Source: Actinomycetota bacterium (lineage in GTDB: Bacteria > Actinomycetota > Actinomycetes > Mycobacteriales > Mycobacteriaceae). From it: a stretch of DNA of 64,000 nt. Positions within the stretch are counted from its first letter, which is position 1. Every line of letters begins with the position of its first letter. A model generated the notes under the pieces. The model had not been told where the DNA came from, ran no database searches, and saw nothing but the letters and a program-made list of their open reading frames with translations. This document shows positions 15,569 through 24,472 of this stretch, in pieces. The DNA lies in contig JAFDWN010000023.1 in the NCBI GenBank assembly GCA_018268465.1, positions 22,029-86,028 of the forward strand, given 5' to 3'. Made by a program: the position numbers and the translations under genes.

Positions 15569-17167
15569 ATGTCCGTCCTGAATTCAGACGTCGACCGCGC
15601 CGCGCCGACGTACCTCGCCAACTACGAGGCTCAATCGGCGGCGGTTGCCGCCCTCGACGAACAGCTCGAACGGGTGGCCGCCGGCGGCGGCGCCCGCTAC
15701 GTACAACGTCACCACGACCGCGGTCGGTTGCTGGCGCGCGAACGTATCGAACTGCTCGTCGACCGCGACGCGCCGTTCATGGAACTATCGGCGCTGGCCG
15801 CCTGGGGCACCGAGTTCAACGTCGGGGCCGCCATCGTGACCGGGATCGGAGTGGTCTCGGGAATCGAATGCGTGATCATCGCCCACGACCCCACCGTGCG
15901 CGGCGGCACCATGAACCCCTACACCCTGCGCAAGAACCTGCGTGCACTCGAGATCGCCCGGGTCAACCGGCTACCGGTGATGTACCTCGTCGAGTCGGGG
16001 GGCGCCGACCTGCCCACACAATCCGAACTCTTCGTGCACGCCGGGCGCATCTTCCGCGACTTGACCGAACTGTCCGCGATGGGCATTCCCAGTGTGGCTC
16101 TGGTGTTCGGGAACTCGACGGCCGGCGGCGCCTACGTGCCCGGCATGTGCGACTACGCCGTGCTCGTCGACCATCAGGCCAAGGTGTTCCTCGGTGGGCC
16201 GCCGCTGGTCAAGATGGCCACCGGTGAAGATGCCGACGACGAGGAACTCGGTGGCGCCGACATGCACACCAGGGTGTCGGGGCTGGGCGACTACTTCGCC
16301 GTCGACGAGGTCGACGCCATCCGCATCGGCCGCGACATCGCCGCGCACCTGAACTGGCGCAAACTCGGTCCGGGCCCGACTCATCCGGTCGACGAGCCGC
16401 TCTACGATCAGGACGAGCTCCTGGGCATCGCCTCCGGAGACACCCGGATTCCGTTCGACCCGCGTGAGGTGATCGCGCGCGTCGTCGACGGCTCGCGATT
16501 CTCCGAGTACAAGCCGCGCTGGGGCACCAGCCTCGCGACCGGATGGGCGTCGATCCACGGCTTCCCGGTCGGCATCCTGGCCAATACCCGCGGTGTGCTG
16601 TTCAGCGAAGAGTCCAAGAAGGCAACCGAATTCATCCTGCTCGCCAACCAAACCGACACTCCGCTCATCTTCTTGCAGAACGTCACCGGGTTCATGGTCG
16701 GCACCGACTACGAGCAGGGCGGGATCATCAAGGACGGCGCCAAGATGATCAATGCCGTCACCAACAGCACGGTTCCGCACATCACCGTCAACATGGGGGG
16801 CTCGTTCGGTGCCGGCAACTACGGCATGTCCGGACGCGCGTACGACCCGCGGTTCATGTTCACCTGGGTCAACGCGAAGCTCGCCGTGATGGGCGCCCAG
16901 CAATTGGCCGGCGTGTTGTCGATCGTGGGCAAGGCGGCCGCCCAGGCGGCCGGCCGGGAGTTCGACCACGAGGCCGACGCCCAGCGCACCGCCGACATCG
17001 AGGAACAGATCGAGCGGGAGTCGCACGCATTCTTCGTCTCCGCGCGCATCTACGACGACGGCGTGATCGACCCCCGCGACACCCGCTCGGTGCTGGGCAT
17101 GTCCCTCTCTGCGGCCCATTCCAATGTCGTGGCGGGACGCCGCGGCTTCGGCGTCTTCAGGATGTGA
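15569..17167 (+). CDS. Acyl-CoA carboxylase beta (carboxyltransferase) subunit, MCC/GCC type
   Basis: This 532-aa carboxyltransferase moves the carboxyl group from carboxybiotin to an acyl-CoA. It matches the methylcrotonyl-/geranyl-CoA carboxylase branch rather than the propionyl branch: GNSTAGGAYVPGMCDYAV, VFLGGPPLVKMATGE, EELGGADMHTRVSGLGDY, VDGSRFSEYKPRWG, LQNVTGFMVGTDYEQGG and GGSFGAGNYGMSGRAYDPR appear in family order. The ATG at 15569 follows AGAGGA. An in-frame GTG at 15554 is less likely. It is the first gene of a seven-gene operon. The AtuA-family gene in the same operon favours a branched isoprenoid acyl-CoA such as geranyl-CoA, although a 3-methylcrotonyl-CoA role cannot be excluded. 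Confidence 0.94.
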   Translation: MSVLNSDVDRAAPTYLANYEAQSAAVAALDEQLERVAAGGGARYVQRHHDRGRLLARERIELLVDRDAPFMELSALAAWGTEFNVGAAIVTGIGVVSGIECVIIAHDPTVRGGTMNPYTLRKNLRALEIARVNRLPVMYLVESGGADLPTQSELFVHAGRIFRDLTELSAMGIPSVALVFGNSTAGGAYVPGMCDYAVLVDHQAKVFLGGPPLVKMATGEDADDEELGGADMHTRVSGLGDYFAVDEVDAIRIGRDIAAHLNWRKLGPGPTHPVDEPLYDQDELLGIASGDTRIPFDPREVIARVVDGSRFSEYKPRWGTSLATGWASIHGFPVGILANTRGVLFSEESKKATEFILLANQTDTPLIFLQNVTGFMVGTDYEQGGIIKDGAKMINAVTNSTVPHITVNMGGSFGAGNYGMSGRAYDPRFMFTWVNAKLAVMGAQQLAGVLSIVGKAAAQAAGREFDHEADAQRTADIEEQIERESHAFFVSARIYDDGVIDPRDTRSVLGMSLSAAHSNVVAGRRGFGVFRM

Positions 17168-17174
17168 GAACACC

Positions 17175-19163
17175 GTGATCACAAAGCTACTCATCGCCAA
17201 CCGCGGCGAAATCGCGGCGCGGATCATTCGCACCGCGCACCAGATGGATATCACCACCGTCGCGCTGTACTCCGACGCCGACCGTGACATGCCCTACGTC
17301 GACGCTGCCGACGAATCGGTGCACCTGCCGGGCAGTGCACCCGCCGATACCTACCTGCGGGCCGACGCAGTGCTGGCGGCAGCCGCGCGCACCGGCGCCG
17401 ACGCTCTGCACCCCGGATACGGATTCCTCTCGGAGAACGCCGATTTCGCACAAGCCTGCGGCGATGCCGGGGTCATATTCGTCGGCCCAAGTCCGGCGGC
17501 CATCAGGGCCATGGGTTCCAAGATCGCCGCCAAGGAACTGATGGCGTCCGCCGGAGTGCCCGTGCTGCCCGGCGTCACCGTGGAATCCGACGCCGACGCC
17601 GATCCCGCCCATCTCACCGCGGCCGCGGCGGGTATCGGATATCCGATCTTGGTCAAGGCGGCATTCGGCGGTGGTGGCCGCGGCATGCGCATCGTCACCG
17701 ACTCCGCCGGCCTCGTCGAAGCCGTGGCAAGCGCACGACGCGAGGCCGCCTCGGCGTTCGGTGACGGAACCGTGTTCCTGGAGAAGTTCGTCGAATCCCC
17801 GCGCCACATCGAAGTGCAGATCTTCGGCGACCGCCACGGCACCGTCGTCCACCTCGGCGAACGCGAATGCTCCATTCAACGGCGCTACCAGAAGATCATC
17901 GAAGAGGCGCCGTCGACCGCCGTGGACGAGGCCCTGCGGGACGAACTCGGCCGTGCCGCGGTCGCGGCGGGAAAGGCGCTGGCCTACGAGGGCGCCGGAA
18001 CCGTCGAGTTCGTCATGGCCCGCGACGGGTCGTTCTTCTTCCTCGAAGTCAACACCCGCCTGCAGGTCGAGCATCCGGTCACCGAGCTCGTCACCGGCAT
18101 CGACCTGGTCCGCGCGCAGCTCCTCGTCGCCGACGGGCAGGCGCTCCCCGAGGAGATGCTGAACACCACTGCGCGGGGCCACGCGATCGAAGTTCGCCTC
18201 TACGCCGAGGATGTCGCCGCGGGGTTCATCCCGTCCTCGGGCACCCTGACAACCCTGGAGTTCGCCGCACTCCCCGGTATCCGGATCGACACCGGATACC
18301 GTTCGGGTTCGCAGGTCAGCACCCACTACGACCCGATGCTCGCGAAGGTCATCGCCCACGGCGACACCCGAGCGGACGCCAGCAGCCTGCTCGCCCGGAC
18401 ATTGCGCGCATCGCGGATCCACGGCGTGGCGACCAACCGCGACCTGCTCGTCGGGATTCTGCGTGAGCCGGAATTCCGCTCCGGCGCCATCGATACCGGA
18501 TATCTCGACCGTCACGATCCGGCGGCGCTGGCCGGCACCGGCGATCCTTCGGCGCCGTCGGTACACGCCGTGGCGGCGGCCATATCGGCACAGGCGGAGC
18601 GTCGCGCCCAGGCGCCGGCGCTTCCCACGCTGCCGTCGGGGTGGCGCACGCTCTGCAGCGCACCACAGCGGGTCGCCTTCCGGCATGGCGAGAACGACCT
18701 GCACGTCAGCTACCGATTCGAGCGCTCCGCGCTGAGCGTCACCGTCAACGACTGGCGGCCCCGGGTGCGGCTGATCGGTGTCGCCCCCGGCACGGTCGAC
18801 ATGGTCGTCGACGGAGTGCGACGCCGGTACCGGGTGAATCGTTGCGGTCCCGAGTATTTCGTCGACAGCTCGCTGGGCTCCACGGTTTTCGGCGAAGTCC
18901 CGCGCTTTCCCGAACCCGGCTCGGTACAGGAGTCGGGTTCCCTCCTGGCGCCGATGCCCGGCTCCGTCGTGCGGATCGAGGTGATCGAGGGCGAGACCGT
19001 CAAGGCGGGCACACCGATCGTCGTCCTGGAGGCCATGAAGATGGAGCACACCGTGCGCGCGCCGGTGGCGGGCGTCGTCGCGACGGTGCTCGTGGGCACG
19101 GGCGACCAGGTCGACTCCGGCCAAGTGCTCGCGGTGCTCAGCGATGCGGACGACACCGCATGA
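17175..19163 (+). CDS. Acyl-CoA carboxylase alpha subunit (biotin carboxylase + biotin carboxyl carrier)
   Basis: This 662-aa subunit has a biotin carboxylase domain (about 1-445: KLLIANRGEIAARIIRTA, HPGYGFLSEN, KAAFGGGGRGMRIV, EVNTRLQVEHPVTE), a bridging domain (about 500-590) and a C-terminal biotinyl domain with EAMKMEH, whose lysine carries biotin. It carboxylates biotin with ATP and bicarbonate for the beta subunit just upstream. It starts at GTG 17175, 8 nt after the beta gene. The length and domain order match alpha subunits of MCC/GCC holoenzymes. A biotin ligase gene is not in the window. Confidence 0.96.
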   Translation: MITKLLIANRGEIAARIIRTAHQMDITTVALYSDADRDMPYVDAADESVHLPGSAPADTYLRADAVLAAAARTGADALHPGYGFLSENADFAQACGDAGVIFVGPSPAAIRAMGSKIAAKELMASAGVPVLPGVTVESDADADPAHLTAAAAGIGYPILVKAAFGGGGRGMRIVTDSAGLVEAVASARREAASAFGDGTVFLEKFVESPRHIEVQIFGDRHGTVVHLGERECSIQRRYQKIIEEAPSTAVDEALRDELGRAAVAAGKALAYEGAGTVEFVMARDGSFFFLEVNTRLQVEHPVTELVTGIDLVRAQLLVADGQALPEEMLNTTARGHAIEVRLYAEDVAAGFIPSSGTLTTLEFAALPGIRIDTGYRSGSQVSTHYDPMLAKVIAHGDTRADASSLLARTLRASRIHGVATNRDLLVGILREPEFRSGAIDTGYLDRHDPAALAGTGDPSAPSVHAVAAAISAQAERRAQAPALPTLPSGWRTLCSAPQRVAFRHGENDLHVSYRFERSALSVTVNDWRPRVRLIGVAPGTVDMVVDGVRRRYRVNRCGPEYFVDSSLGSTVFGEVPRFPEPGSVQESGSLLAPMPGSVVRIEVIEGETVKAGTPIVVLEAMKMEHTVRAPVAGVVATVLVGTGDQVDSGQVLAVLSDADDTA

Positions 19164-19194
19164 GCAAGCCGCGAGAAGCGCAGCGGGATCGCGC

Positions 19195-19953
19195 ATGAGC
19201 GTCCACTACGAGGTCCGCCGCGGGGTGGCCTGGCTGACCATCAACCGGCCCGACGCCCGGAACAGCCTCAACACGGCGGTACGTGACGGATTGTTCGACG
19301 GTGTACGGACATTCAACGACGACGATTCGGCGAAGGTATTGGTGCTCACCGGCGCCGGAGACAAGGCTTTCTGCGCCGGCGGTGACCTCAAGGAGATGGC
19401 CGAGGCGGGACTGACCATTCCCCCGGTCGATTTCGTGCCGCAGTTCGGCCGCAATATCGAGGTGGCGAAACCCACCATCGCCGCGGTCAACGGGGTCGCA
19501 TTCGCCGGGGGCTTCCTGCTGGCCCAGACGTGCGATCTCTGCGTGGCCTCGCGAACCGCGCGGTTCGCGATCACCGAGGTGAAGGTCGGTCGCGGCTCGC
19601 CGTGGGCGGCGCCCCTGTCGCGGATGATTCCCCGCCGGATCGCCATGGAACTCGTGCTCACGGGCGCCCCGCTGTCGGCCGAGCGGGCTTACCAGATCGG
19701 TTTCGTCAATCGCCTCGTCGCACCCGACGAACTCGTCGAGGTCACCCAGACCATCGCCGAAGGGATCGCCGCCAACGCGCCGCTGTCGGTCGTGGCGGGG
19801 AAACGCACCATGACGCTGACCGACGACCATCCCCTGCGTGAGGCCTACGAGTACGCCGAGAACATCTGGGCACCGGTCTATCTCAGCGCCGATGCGCAGG
19901 AGGGTATGCAGGCGTTCTCCGAGAAACGTCCCCCCGCATGGAGAGGAGTGTGA
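19195..19953 (+). CDS. Enoyl-CoA hydratase/isomerase family protein (AtuE-like position)
   Basis: This 252-aa crotonase-fold protein has LTINRPDARNSLNT, LTGAGDKAFCAGGDLKEM (oxyanion-hole loop), AAVNGVAFAGGFLLAQTCDL and a C-terminal helical region. The start at ATG 19195 is preceded by AGCGGGA. It lies between the carboxylase alpha subunit and the TIGR03084-type gene. In Atu/Liu pathways the carboxylated glutaconyl-type CoA is hydrated next by a crotonase (AtuE or LiuC), and this gene's position fits that step. The first catalytic Glu expected around residue 110-120 is not obvious (FAGGFLLAQ), so the activity needs checking. Confidence 0.92.
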   Translation: MSVHYEVRRGVAWLTINRPDARNSLNTAVRDGLFDGVRTFNDDDSAKVLVLTGAGDKAFCAGGDLKEMAEAGLTIPPVDFVPQFGRNIEVAKPTIAAVNGVAFAGGFLLAQTCDLCVASRTARFAITEVKVGRGSPWAAPLSRMIPRRIAMELVLTGAPLSAERAYQIGFVNRLVAPDELVEVTQTIAEGIAANAPLSVVAGKRTMTLTDDHPLREAYEYAENIWAPVYLSADAQEGMQAFSEKRPPAWRGV

Positions 19954-20747
19954 TGGCGCTCGACTATGGCGGCCTGCTCGCCGACCTGGGCCACGAATCC
20001 GACGCGCTCGCCAAAGCGCTGGCCGGGTTGCCCCGCGACCAGTGGGAGCTGCCCACGCCGGCGGCCGGGTGGAGCATTCGGGATCAGATCTCGCACCTCG
20101 CCTTCTTCGACGACGCGGCCCGGCTCGCCATGGCCGATCACGACGGATTCCGGTCCTTCGCCGACGAACTCGTCGCCGGCGGCATGGACTTTCCCGATCG
20201 GGTCGCCGAGCGGTATCGGCAGCTGGCTCCCGCCGATCTGATGAACTGGTTCGCCGAGGCGCGCGGAGGGCTCCTGACCGAGTTCGGCGCCGAGGATCCC
20301 AAACGACGTCTGCCGTGGTTCGGCCCCGACATGAGCGTGGCGTCCTCGGCCACCGCCCGGCTCATGGAGACATGGGCGCACAGCCAGGACGTCTACGACG
20401 CCATCGGCGTGGCGCATCCGCCCAGTCCGGGCCTGCGTAGCATCGCCCACCTCGGCGTGGCGACCTTCGCCTTCGCCCACATCCTCAATGGTCTGGAGGT
20501 TCCCCGGGATCCGGTGCGGGTCGAGTTGGAGTCGCCCGACGGCGAATCATGGCACTGGGGTCCGCCCGAAGCCGACAATCGGGTGTGCGGCCCGGCCCTG
20601 CACTTCGTGCTGACCGTCACCCAGCGCCGGCACTGGACGGAGACGGACCTGACCGCCCACGGTGCGGTCGCCCGCTCCTGGCTGGATATCGCCCAGGCGT
20701 TCGCGGGTGCACCGAGTCGGCGACCGGCACGGGCGGTCCGCCCATGA
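19953..20747 (+). CDS. TIGR03084-like, mycothiol-dependent maleylpyruvate-isomerase-fold protein
   Basis: This 264-aa protein has an N-terminal DinB/MDMPI-like four-helix bundle: DQWELPTPAAGWSIRDQISHLAFFDDAA (His of the HLxFxD signature, a presumed metal ligand), and METWAHSQDVYDAIGV supplying further His/Asp. It belongs to the actinobacterial family annotated TIGR03084, of unknown reaction. Members of the superfamily use a metal and often mycothiol. The start is the second ATG (19953), overlapping the hydratase stop as TGATG, with GAGAGG upstream. Its stop overlaps the AtuA-family start. Its fixed place inside an Atu-like operon suggests an obligatory step or thiol-detoxification role. Confidence 0.85.
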   Translation: MALDYGGLLADLGHESDALAKALAGLPRDQWELPTPAAGWSIRDQISHLAFFDDAARLAMADHDGFRSFADELVAGGMDFPDRVAERYRQLAPADLMNWFAEARGGLLTEFGAEDPKRRLPWFGPDMSVASSATARLMETWAHSQDVYDAIGVAHPPSPGLRSIAHLGVATFAFAHILNGLEVPRDPVRVELESPDGESWHWGPPEADNRVCGPALHFVLTVTQRRHWTETDLTAHGAVARSWLDIAQAFAGAPSRRPARAVRP

Positions 20748-22504
20748 GGCGGCCGGTTCGCATCGGCAACGCATCGGCGTTCTACGGAGATCGATTGGGT
20801 GCCATGCGCGCGCTGGTCGACGGTGCCGACGTCGACGTCATCACCGGCGACTACCTCGCCGAACTCACCATGCTCATCCTGTGGAAGGCCAAGCGCAAGG
20901 ATCCCGAAACCGGCTACGCCCACACGTTTCTCCGCCAGTTCGGCGACGTCGTCGCCGACTGCGCGCGACGCGGGATCAAGATCGTCGTCAACGCGGGTGG
21001 ACTCAACCCGGCCGCGCTGGCGTCGCGGGTGCGCGCCCTGGCGCAGGAGGCGGGCACACCGCTCGGTGTCGCCCACGTCGAGGGCGACGACTTGATCGGG
21101 CGCCTGGACGAAATACGTTCTCGGGGAATACAGTTCGATCATCTCGATACCGGCGCCACGCTGGCCGGCGCGGGAGCGCAACCGGTCACCGCCAACGCGT
21201 ATCTGGGCGGATGGGGTATCGCCGCGGCCCTGAGGCGGGGTGCCGACGTGGTGGTCACCGGGCGGGTCACCGACGCCGCGCTGGTGGTCGGCGCCGGCGC
21301 GTGGTGGCACAACTGGAACCGCACGGATTACGACGCGCTGGCGGGCGCGGTCGCGGCGGGCCACGTCATCGAGTGCGGTCCGCAGGCGACGGGAGGCAAC
21401 TACTCCCAGATGCAGGAGATCGCCGACCGGCGATATCCGGGCTCGCCCATCGCCGAACTGGCTCACGACGGCAGTTTCGTGATCACGAAACCTGCCGGTA
21501 CCGGCGGCGCCGTCACCCCGGGCACCGTCACCGCGCAGTTGCTCTACGAAGTCGCTGCACCGGCCTACGCCAATCCCGACGTGGTCGCCCATTTCGACAC
21601 CCTGTCCGTCATCCAGGACGGACCGGACCGAGTGCGGGTCAGCGGAACGCGGGGTTCGGCACCACCGCCCACGCTGAAGGTCGCGATGAACTACATCGGC
21701 GGCTTCCGGAATACGATGACCATGGTCCTCACCGGCCTCGACATCGAGGCCAAAGCATCCTGGGCGGTCGACGAACTCTTCGAGATCCTCGGCGGCCGGG
21801 ACCGTTTCGACAGTGTGGACATCCAGCTGCTGCGCTACGACAGACCGGAGCCGGCGTCCTACGACGAGGCGACCGCGCATCTGCGGGTGACCGTCAAGGA
21901 CCGCGACCGCGCCAAGGTGGACCGTGCATTCTCCAACGCGGTCGTGGAACTCTACGTGGCCGGCTATCCGGGTTTCCACACCACCTCACCTCCGTCGTCG
22001 GCGACCGAATTCGGGGTGTACTGGCCGACACTCGTACCGACTGCCGAAGTCCGCCATCTGGTGGTCCACAGCGACGGCTCCCGCGAGACGATCCCACACC
22101 CCGCCGATGTGGCCGATCTGCCGCCGACGCGGGTATCGGTACCCGCCGCCGCCGATGCCGACTTCGGCCCCACGTCCCGGCGCCCGCTGGGATGTGTGGC
22201 GGCCGCGCGCTCCGGGGATAAAGGCGGCAACGCCAACGTCGGGATATGGACCGACACCGACGAACGCTGGGACTGGCTGCGGACCCACCTGACGGTGGCC
22301 ACGCTGCGCGCCCTGGTACCGGAGACGGCGGGGCTGGACGTTCGCCGCTTCGAATACCCCAACCTGCGGGCGCTCAATTTCGTGATCGCCGGTTTTCTCG
22401 GCGAGGGCGTCGCATCGTGCCCGAAGACCGATCCGCAGGCCAAAGCCCTCGGGGAATACGTGCGCGCGCGCTACACCGACATCCCGGACAAGTTGGTCCC
22501 GTGA
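20744..22504 (+). CDS. AtuA-family acyclic terpene utilisation protein (DUF1446)
   Basis: This 586-aa protein has an N-terminal DUF1446/AtuA domain (about 1-440: RIGNASAFYGDR, VDVITGDYLAELTMLIL, IVVNAGGLNP, AYLGGWGIAAAL, VVTGRVTDAALVVG) and a C-terminal AtuA-like ferredoxin-fold domain (about 485-580: ARSGDKGGNANVGIW). AtuA is required for growth on acyclic terpenes in Pseudomonas, but its reaction is unresolved. It is the strongest single indicator that this operon degrades a branched isoprenoid acid. It starts by ATGA overlap at 20744 and ends by GTGA overlap with the next gene. Confidence 0.93.
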   Translation: MRRPVRIGNASAFYGDRLGAMRALVDGADVDVITGDYLAELTMLILWKAKRKDPETGYAHTFLRQFGDVVADCARRGIKIVVNAGGLNPAALASRVRALAQEAGTPLGVAHVEGDDLIGRLDEIRSRGIQFDHLDTGATLAGAGAQPVTANAYLGGWGIAAALRRGADVVVTGRVTDAALVVGAGAWWHNWNRTDYDALAGAVAAGHVIECGPQATGGNYSQMQEIADRRYPGSPIAELAHDGSFVITKPAGTGGAVTPGTVTAQLLYEVAAPAYANPDVVAHFDTLSVIQDGPDRVRVSGTRGSAPPPTLKVAMNYIGGFRNTMTMVLTGLDIEAKASWAVDELFEILGGRDRFDSVDIQLLRYDRPEPASYDEATAHLRVTVKDRDRAKVDRAFSNAVVELYVAGYPGFHTTSPPSSATEFGVYWPTLVPTAEVRHLVVHSDGSRETIPHPADVADLPPTRVSVPAAADADFGPTSRRPLGCVAAARSGDKGGNANVGIWTDTDERWDWLRTHLTVATLRALVPETAGLDVRRFEYPNLRALNFVIAGFLGEGVASCPKTDPQAKALGEYVRARYTDIPDKLVP

Positions 22505-23640
22505 CGGACTTCACCGAAGCGCCGGAGCACCGTGACCTGCGTGCCGCGGTCGCCGCCGTGACCCGCAGATACGGCGACGACTACTTCTCCTCGCGCGCAG
22601 CGTGTCACGAACCCACCACCGAAATCTGGCGCGACCTCGCCGATCACGGCTTCATCGGCATCAACCTGCCCCCGGAACACGGCGGCGGGGGCGCGGGCAT
22701 ATCCGAGTTGGCGATCGTGTGCGAGGAGACCGCGGCCAACGGCTGCCCGTTGCTGTTGCTGCTGGTGTCCTGCGCCATCTCCGGTGAACTCATCGCCCGG
22801 TACGGCAGCGCCGAGCAGAAGCGGGAATGGCTGCCCCGCATGGCATCCGGTGACACGAAGGTCGTCTTCGCGATCACCGAACCCGACGCCGGTTCGAACA
22901 CGCGCCAGCTCGCCACCACCGCCGTTCGCGTCGGCGCGGACTATCTCGTCAACGGGTCGAAGTACTACATCTCCGGTGTGGACGAAGCGGCGGCACTGAT
23001 CGTCGTCACTCGCACCTCACCCGAAAAGCTGTCGCTGTTGCTGGTCCCCACCGACGCGCCCGGTCTCACCACACACCGCTTGCCGGTGGGCATCAGCGTG
23101 CCCGAGAAGCAGTACACGTTGCACTTCGACAATGTGCGTGTTCCCGCCTCGAGCCTCATCGGTACCGAACACGAAGGCTTCCAGCAGGTATTCGACGGGC
23201 TCAACCCCGAGCGGATCACCGGTGCTGCGGTCTGTGTAGGCATCGGCCGCCACGCCGTGGGCAAGGGTGTCGAGTATGCCCGCAGCCGCAGCGTGTGGGG
23301 ACAGCCGATCGGTGCGCACCAGGCCATCGCCCACCCGCTGGCGCAGGCCAGAATTGCGGTGGACCTGGCCGCGCTGGCGACGACCAGGGCCGCGTGGCTG
23401 TACGACCAGGGCGCCCCGGCGGGCGAGGCGGCCAACGTCGCGAAGTACGCGGCCGCGGACGCCGCGCTGGCAGCCGTCGACCACGTCATCCAATTGCACG
23501 GCGGCAATGGACTTTCCGCGGAGTTCGGCCTCGTTCCGCAGTGGGGACTGGCCCGTCTGCTCCGCATCGCGCCGGTGAGCCGGGAGATGATCCTGAACTA
23601 CGTCGCCCAGCACAGCCTGGCGCTGCCCCGGTCCTACTGA
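22501..23640 (+). CDS. Acyl-CoA dehydrogenase (AtuD/citronellyl-CoA dehydrogenase-like position)
   Basis: This 379-aa acyl-CoA dehydrogenase has FAITEPDAGSNTRQLATTAV (FAD contact), YLVNGSKYYISGVDEA, RSVWGQPIGAHQAIAHPLAQ and a C-terminal QLHGGNGLSAEFGL. The usual catalytic carboxylate region near the C-terminus reads LPRSY at the end, and the base position should be checked by alignment. The GTG start overlaps the AtuA stop (GTGA). The location after the AtuA gene matches the dehydrogenase that makes the 2,3-unsaturated substrate for the carboxylase in Atu pathways. Confidence 0.94.
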   Translation: MTDFTEAPEHRDLRAAVAAVTRRYGDDYFSSRAACHEPTTEIWRDLADHGFIGINLPPEHGGGGAGISELAIVCEETAANGCPLLLLLVSCAISGELIARYGSAEQKREWLPRMASGDTKVVFAITEPDAGSNTRQLATTAVRVGADYLVNGSKYYISGVDEAAALIVVTRTSPEKLSLLLVPTDAPGLTTHRLPVGISVPEKQYTLHFDNVRVPASSLIGTEHEGFQQVFDGLNPERITGAAVCVGIGRHAVGKGVEYARSRSVWGQPIGAHQAIAHPLAQARIAVDLAALATTRAAWLYDQGAPAGEAANVAKYAAADAALAAVDHVIQLHGGNGLSAEFGLVPQWGLARLLRIAPVSREMILNYVAQHSLALPRSY

Positions 23641-23646
23641 CTCACC

Positions 23647-24420
23647 GTGAACGGAGTATCCGCTGTGCTGACGATCAGCGACGACAACCACGTGCGCACC
23701 CTGACCCTGGCGCGGCCCGAAGCGCTCAACGCGTTCAACGAAGCGCTCTACGACGCGACCACGATCGCGTTGCGCGAGGCCGCCGCCGACGACGATGTGG
23801 CCGTCGTCCTGCTCACCGGCACCGGTCGTGCATTCAGCGCGGGCACCGACCTGGTCGAGATGCACCACCGGGTCAGCGGAGGTGCGTTCACCGCCGGCGA
23901 GTACGGATTCGCCGGACTCATCGACGCGCTGATCGCATTCCCCAAGCCGCTGGTGTGCGCGGTCAACGGCGTCGGGGTCGGCATCGGCACGACGATCCTC
24001 GGCTTCGCCGATCTCGTGTTCATGTCCAGCGCCGCGCGGCTGCGCTGTCCGTTCACCAGTCTGGGCCTCGCACCCGAGGCCGCATCGTCGTATCTGCTGC
24101 CCGGACTGGTCGGCAGGCAGAACGCCGCGTGGCTGTTGATGTCCTCGGAGTGGATCGACGCCGAGGAGGCCCGGGCGATGGGACTGGTGTGGAAGGTGTG
24201 CGCCCCGGACGACCTGCAGGCGGAGGCCATGCGGCACGCCAGGTTGCTTGCATCGCGACCGCTGCCGAGTCTGATCGCGGTCAAACGTGCCCTGGCGGCC
24301 CCCCACGTGGCGGCGACCCGAGCCGCCTTCGAGCGGGAGAACGCCGCCATCGATGACCTGCTGGGGTCACCGGCGGCGGCAGCGGCACTGGCCGGCTTCA
24401 GCGCTCGCACGTCCGGCTGA
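23647..24420 (+). CDS. Enoyl-CoA hydratase/isomerase family protein (second in operon)
   Basis: This 257-aa crotonase-fold protein has LTLARPEALNAFNEALYD, LLTGTGRAFSAGTDLVEM and CAVNGVGVGIGTTILGFADLVF, then PFTSLGLAPEAASSYLLPGLVG. The C-terminal extension ends in an Ala-rich tail. It starts with GTG at 23647, 6 nt after the dehydrogenase, and is the last gene of the operon. It could hydrate the second double bond of a terpenoid chain or act in ring/side-chain beta-oxidation. Confidence 0.92.
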   Translation: MNGVSAVLTISDDNHVRTLTLARPEALNAFNEALYDATTIALREAAADDDVAVVLLTGTGRAFSAGTDLVEMHHRVSGGAFTAGEYGFAGLIDALIAFPKPLVCAVNGVGVGIGTTILGFADLVFMSSAARLRCPFTSLGLAPEAASSYLLPGLVGRQNAAWLLMSSEWIDAEEARAMGLVWKVCAPDDLQAEAMRHARLLASRPLPSLIAVKRALAAPHVAATRAAFERENAAIDDLLGSPAAAAALAGFSARTSG

Positions 24421-24447
24421 GCCGGCTGAGCCGGCAGCGCCGGCGCG
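24412..24447. repeat. Tandem 9-bp GCCGGCTGA-type repeats at operon end
   Basis: Four adjacent nonamers (TCCGGCTGA, GCCGGCTGA, GCCGGCAGC, GCCGGCGCG) begin inside the last codons and stop of the hydratase gene. Each GCCGGC can pair with its neighbours, giving alternative short hairpins in the gap before the convergent TetR gene. It may act as a terminator, but there is no T-tract. Confidence 0.45.
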
Positions 24448-24472
24448 CTCGGGGCGACGGCAGAAAGGCGGA

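Noticed and set aside
17187-19196. 669-codon open frame antisense to the carboxylase alpha gene
   Set aside because: It is a typical high-GC shadow frame: Asp/Gly/Arg/His-rich, no domain, and fully covered by a well-supported gene.
23017-24306. 429-codon antisense frame across acyl-CoA dehydrogenase and hydratase
   Set aside because: The low-complexity composition is a mirror of the real genes, with no start signals.
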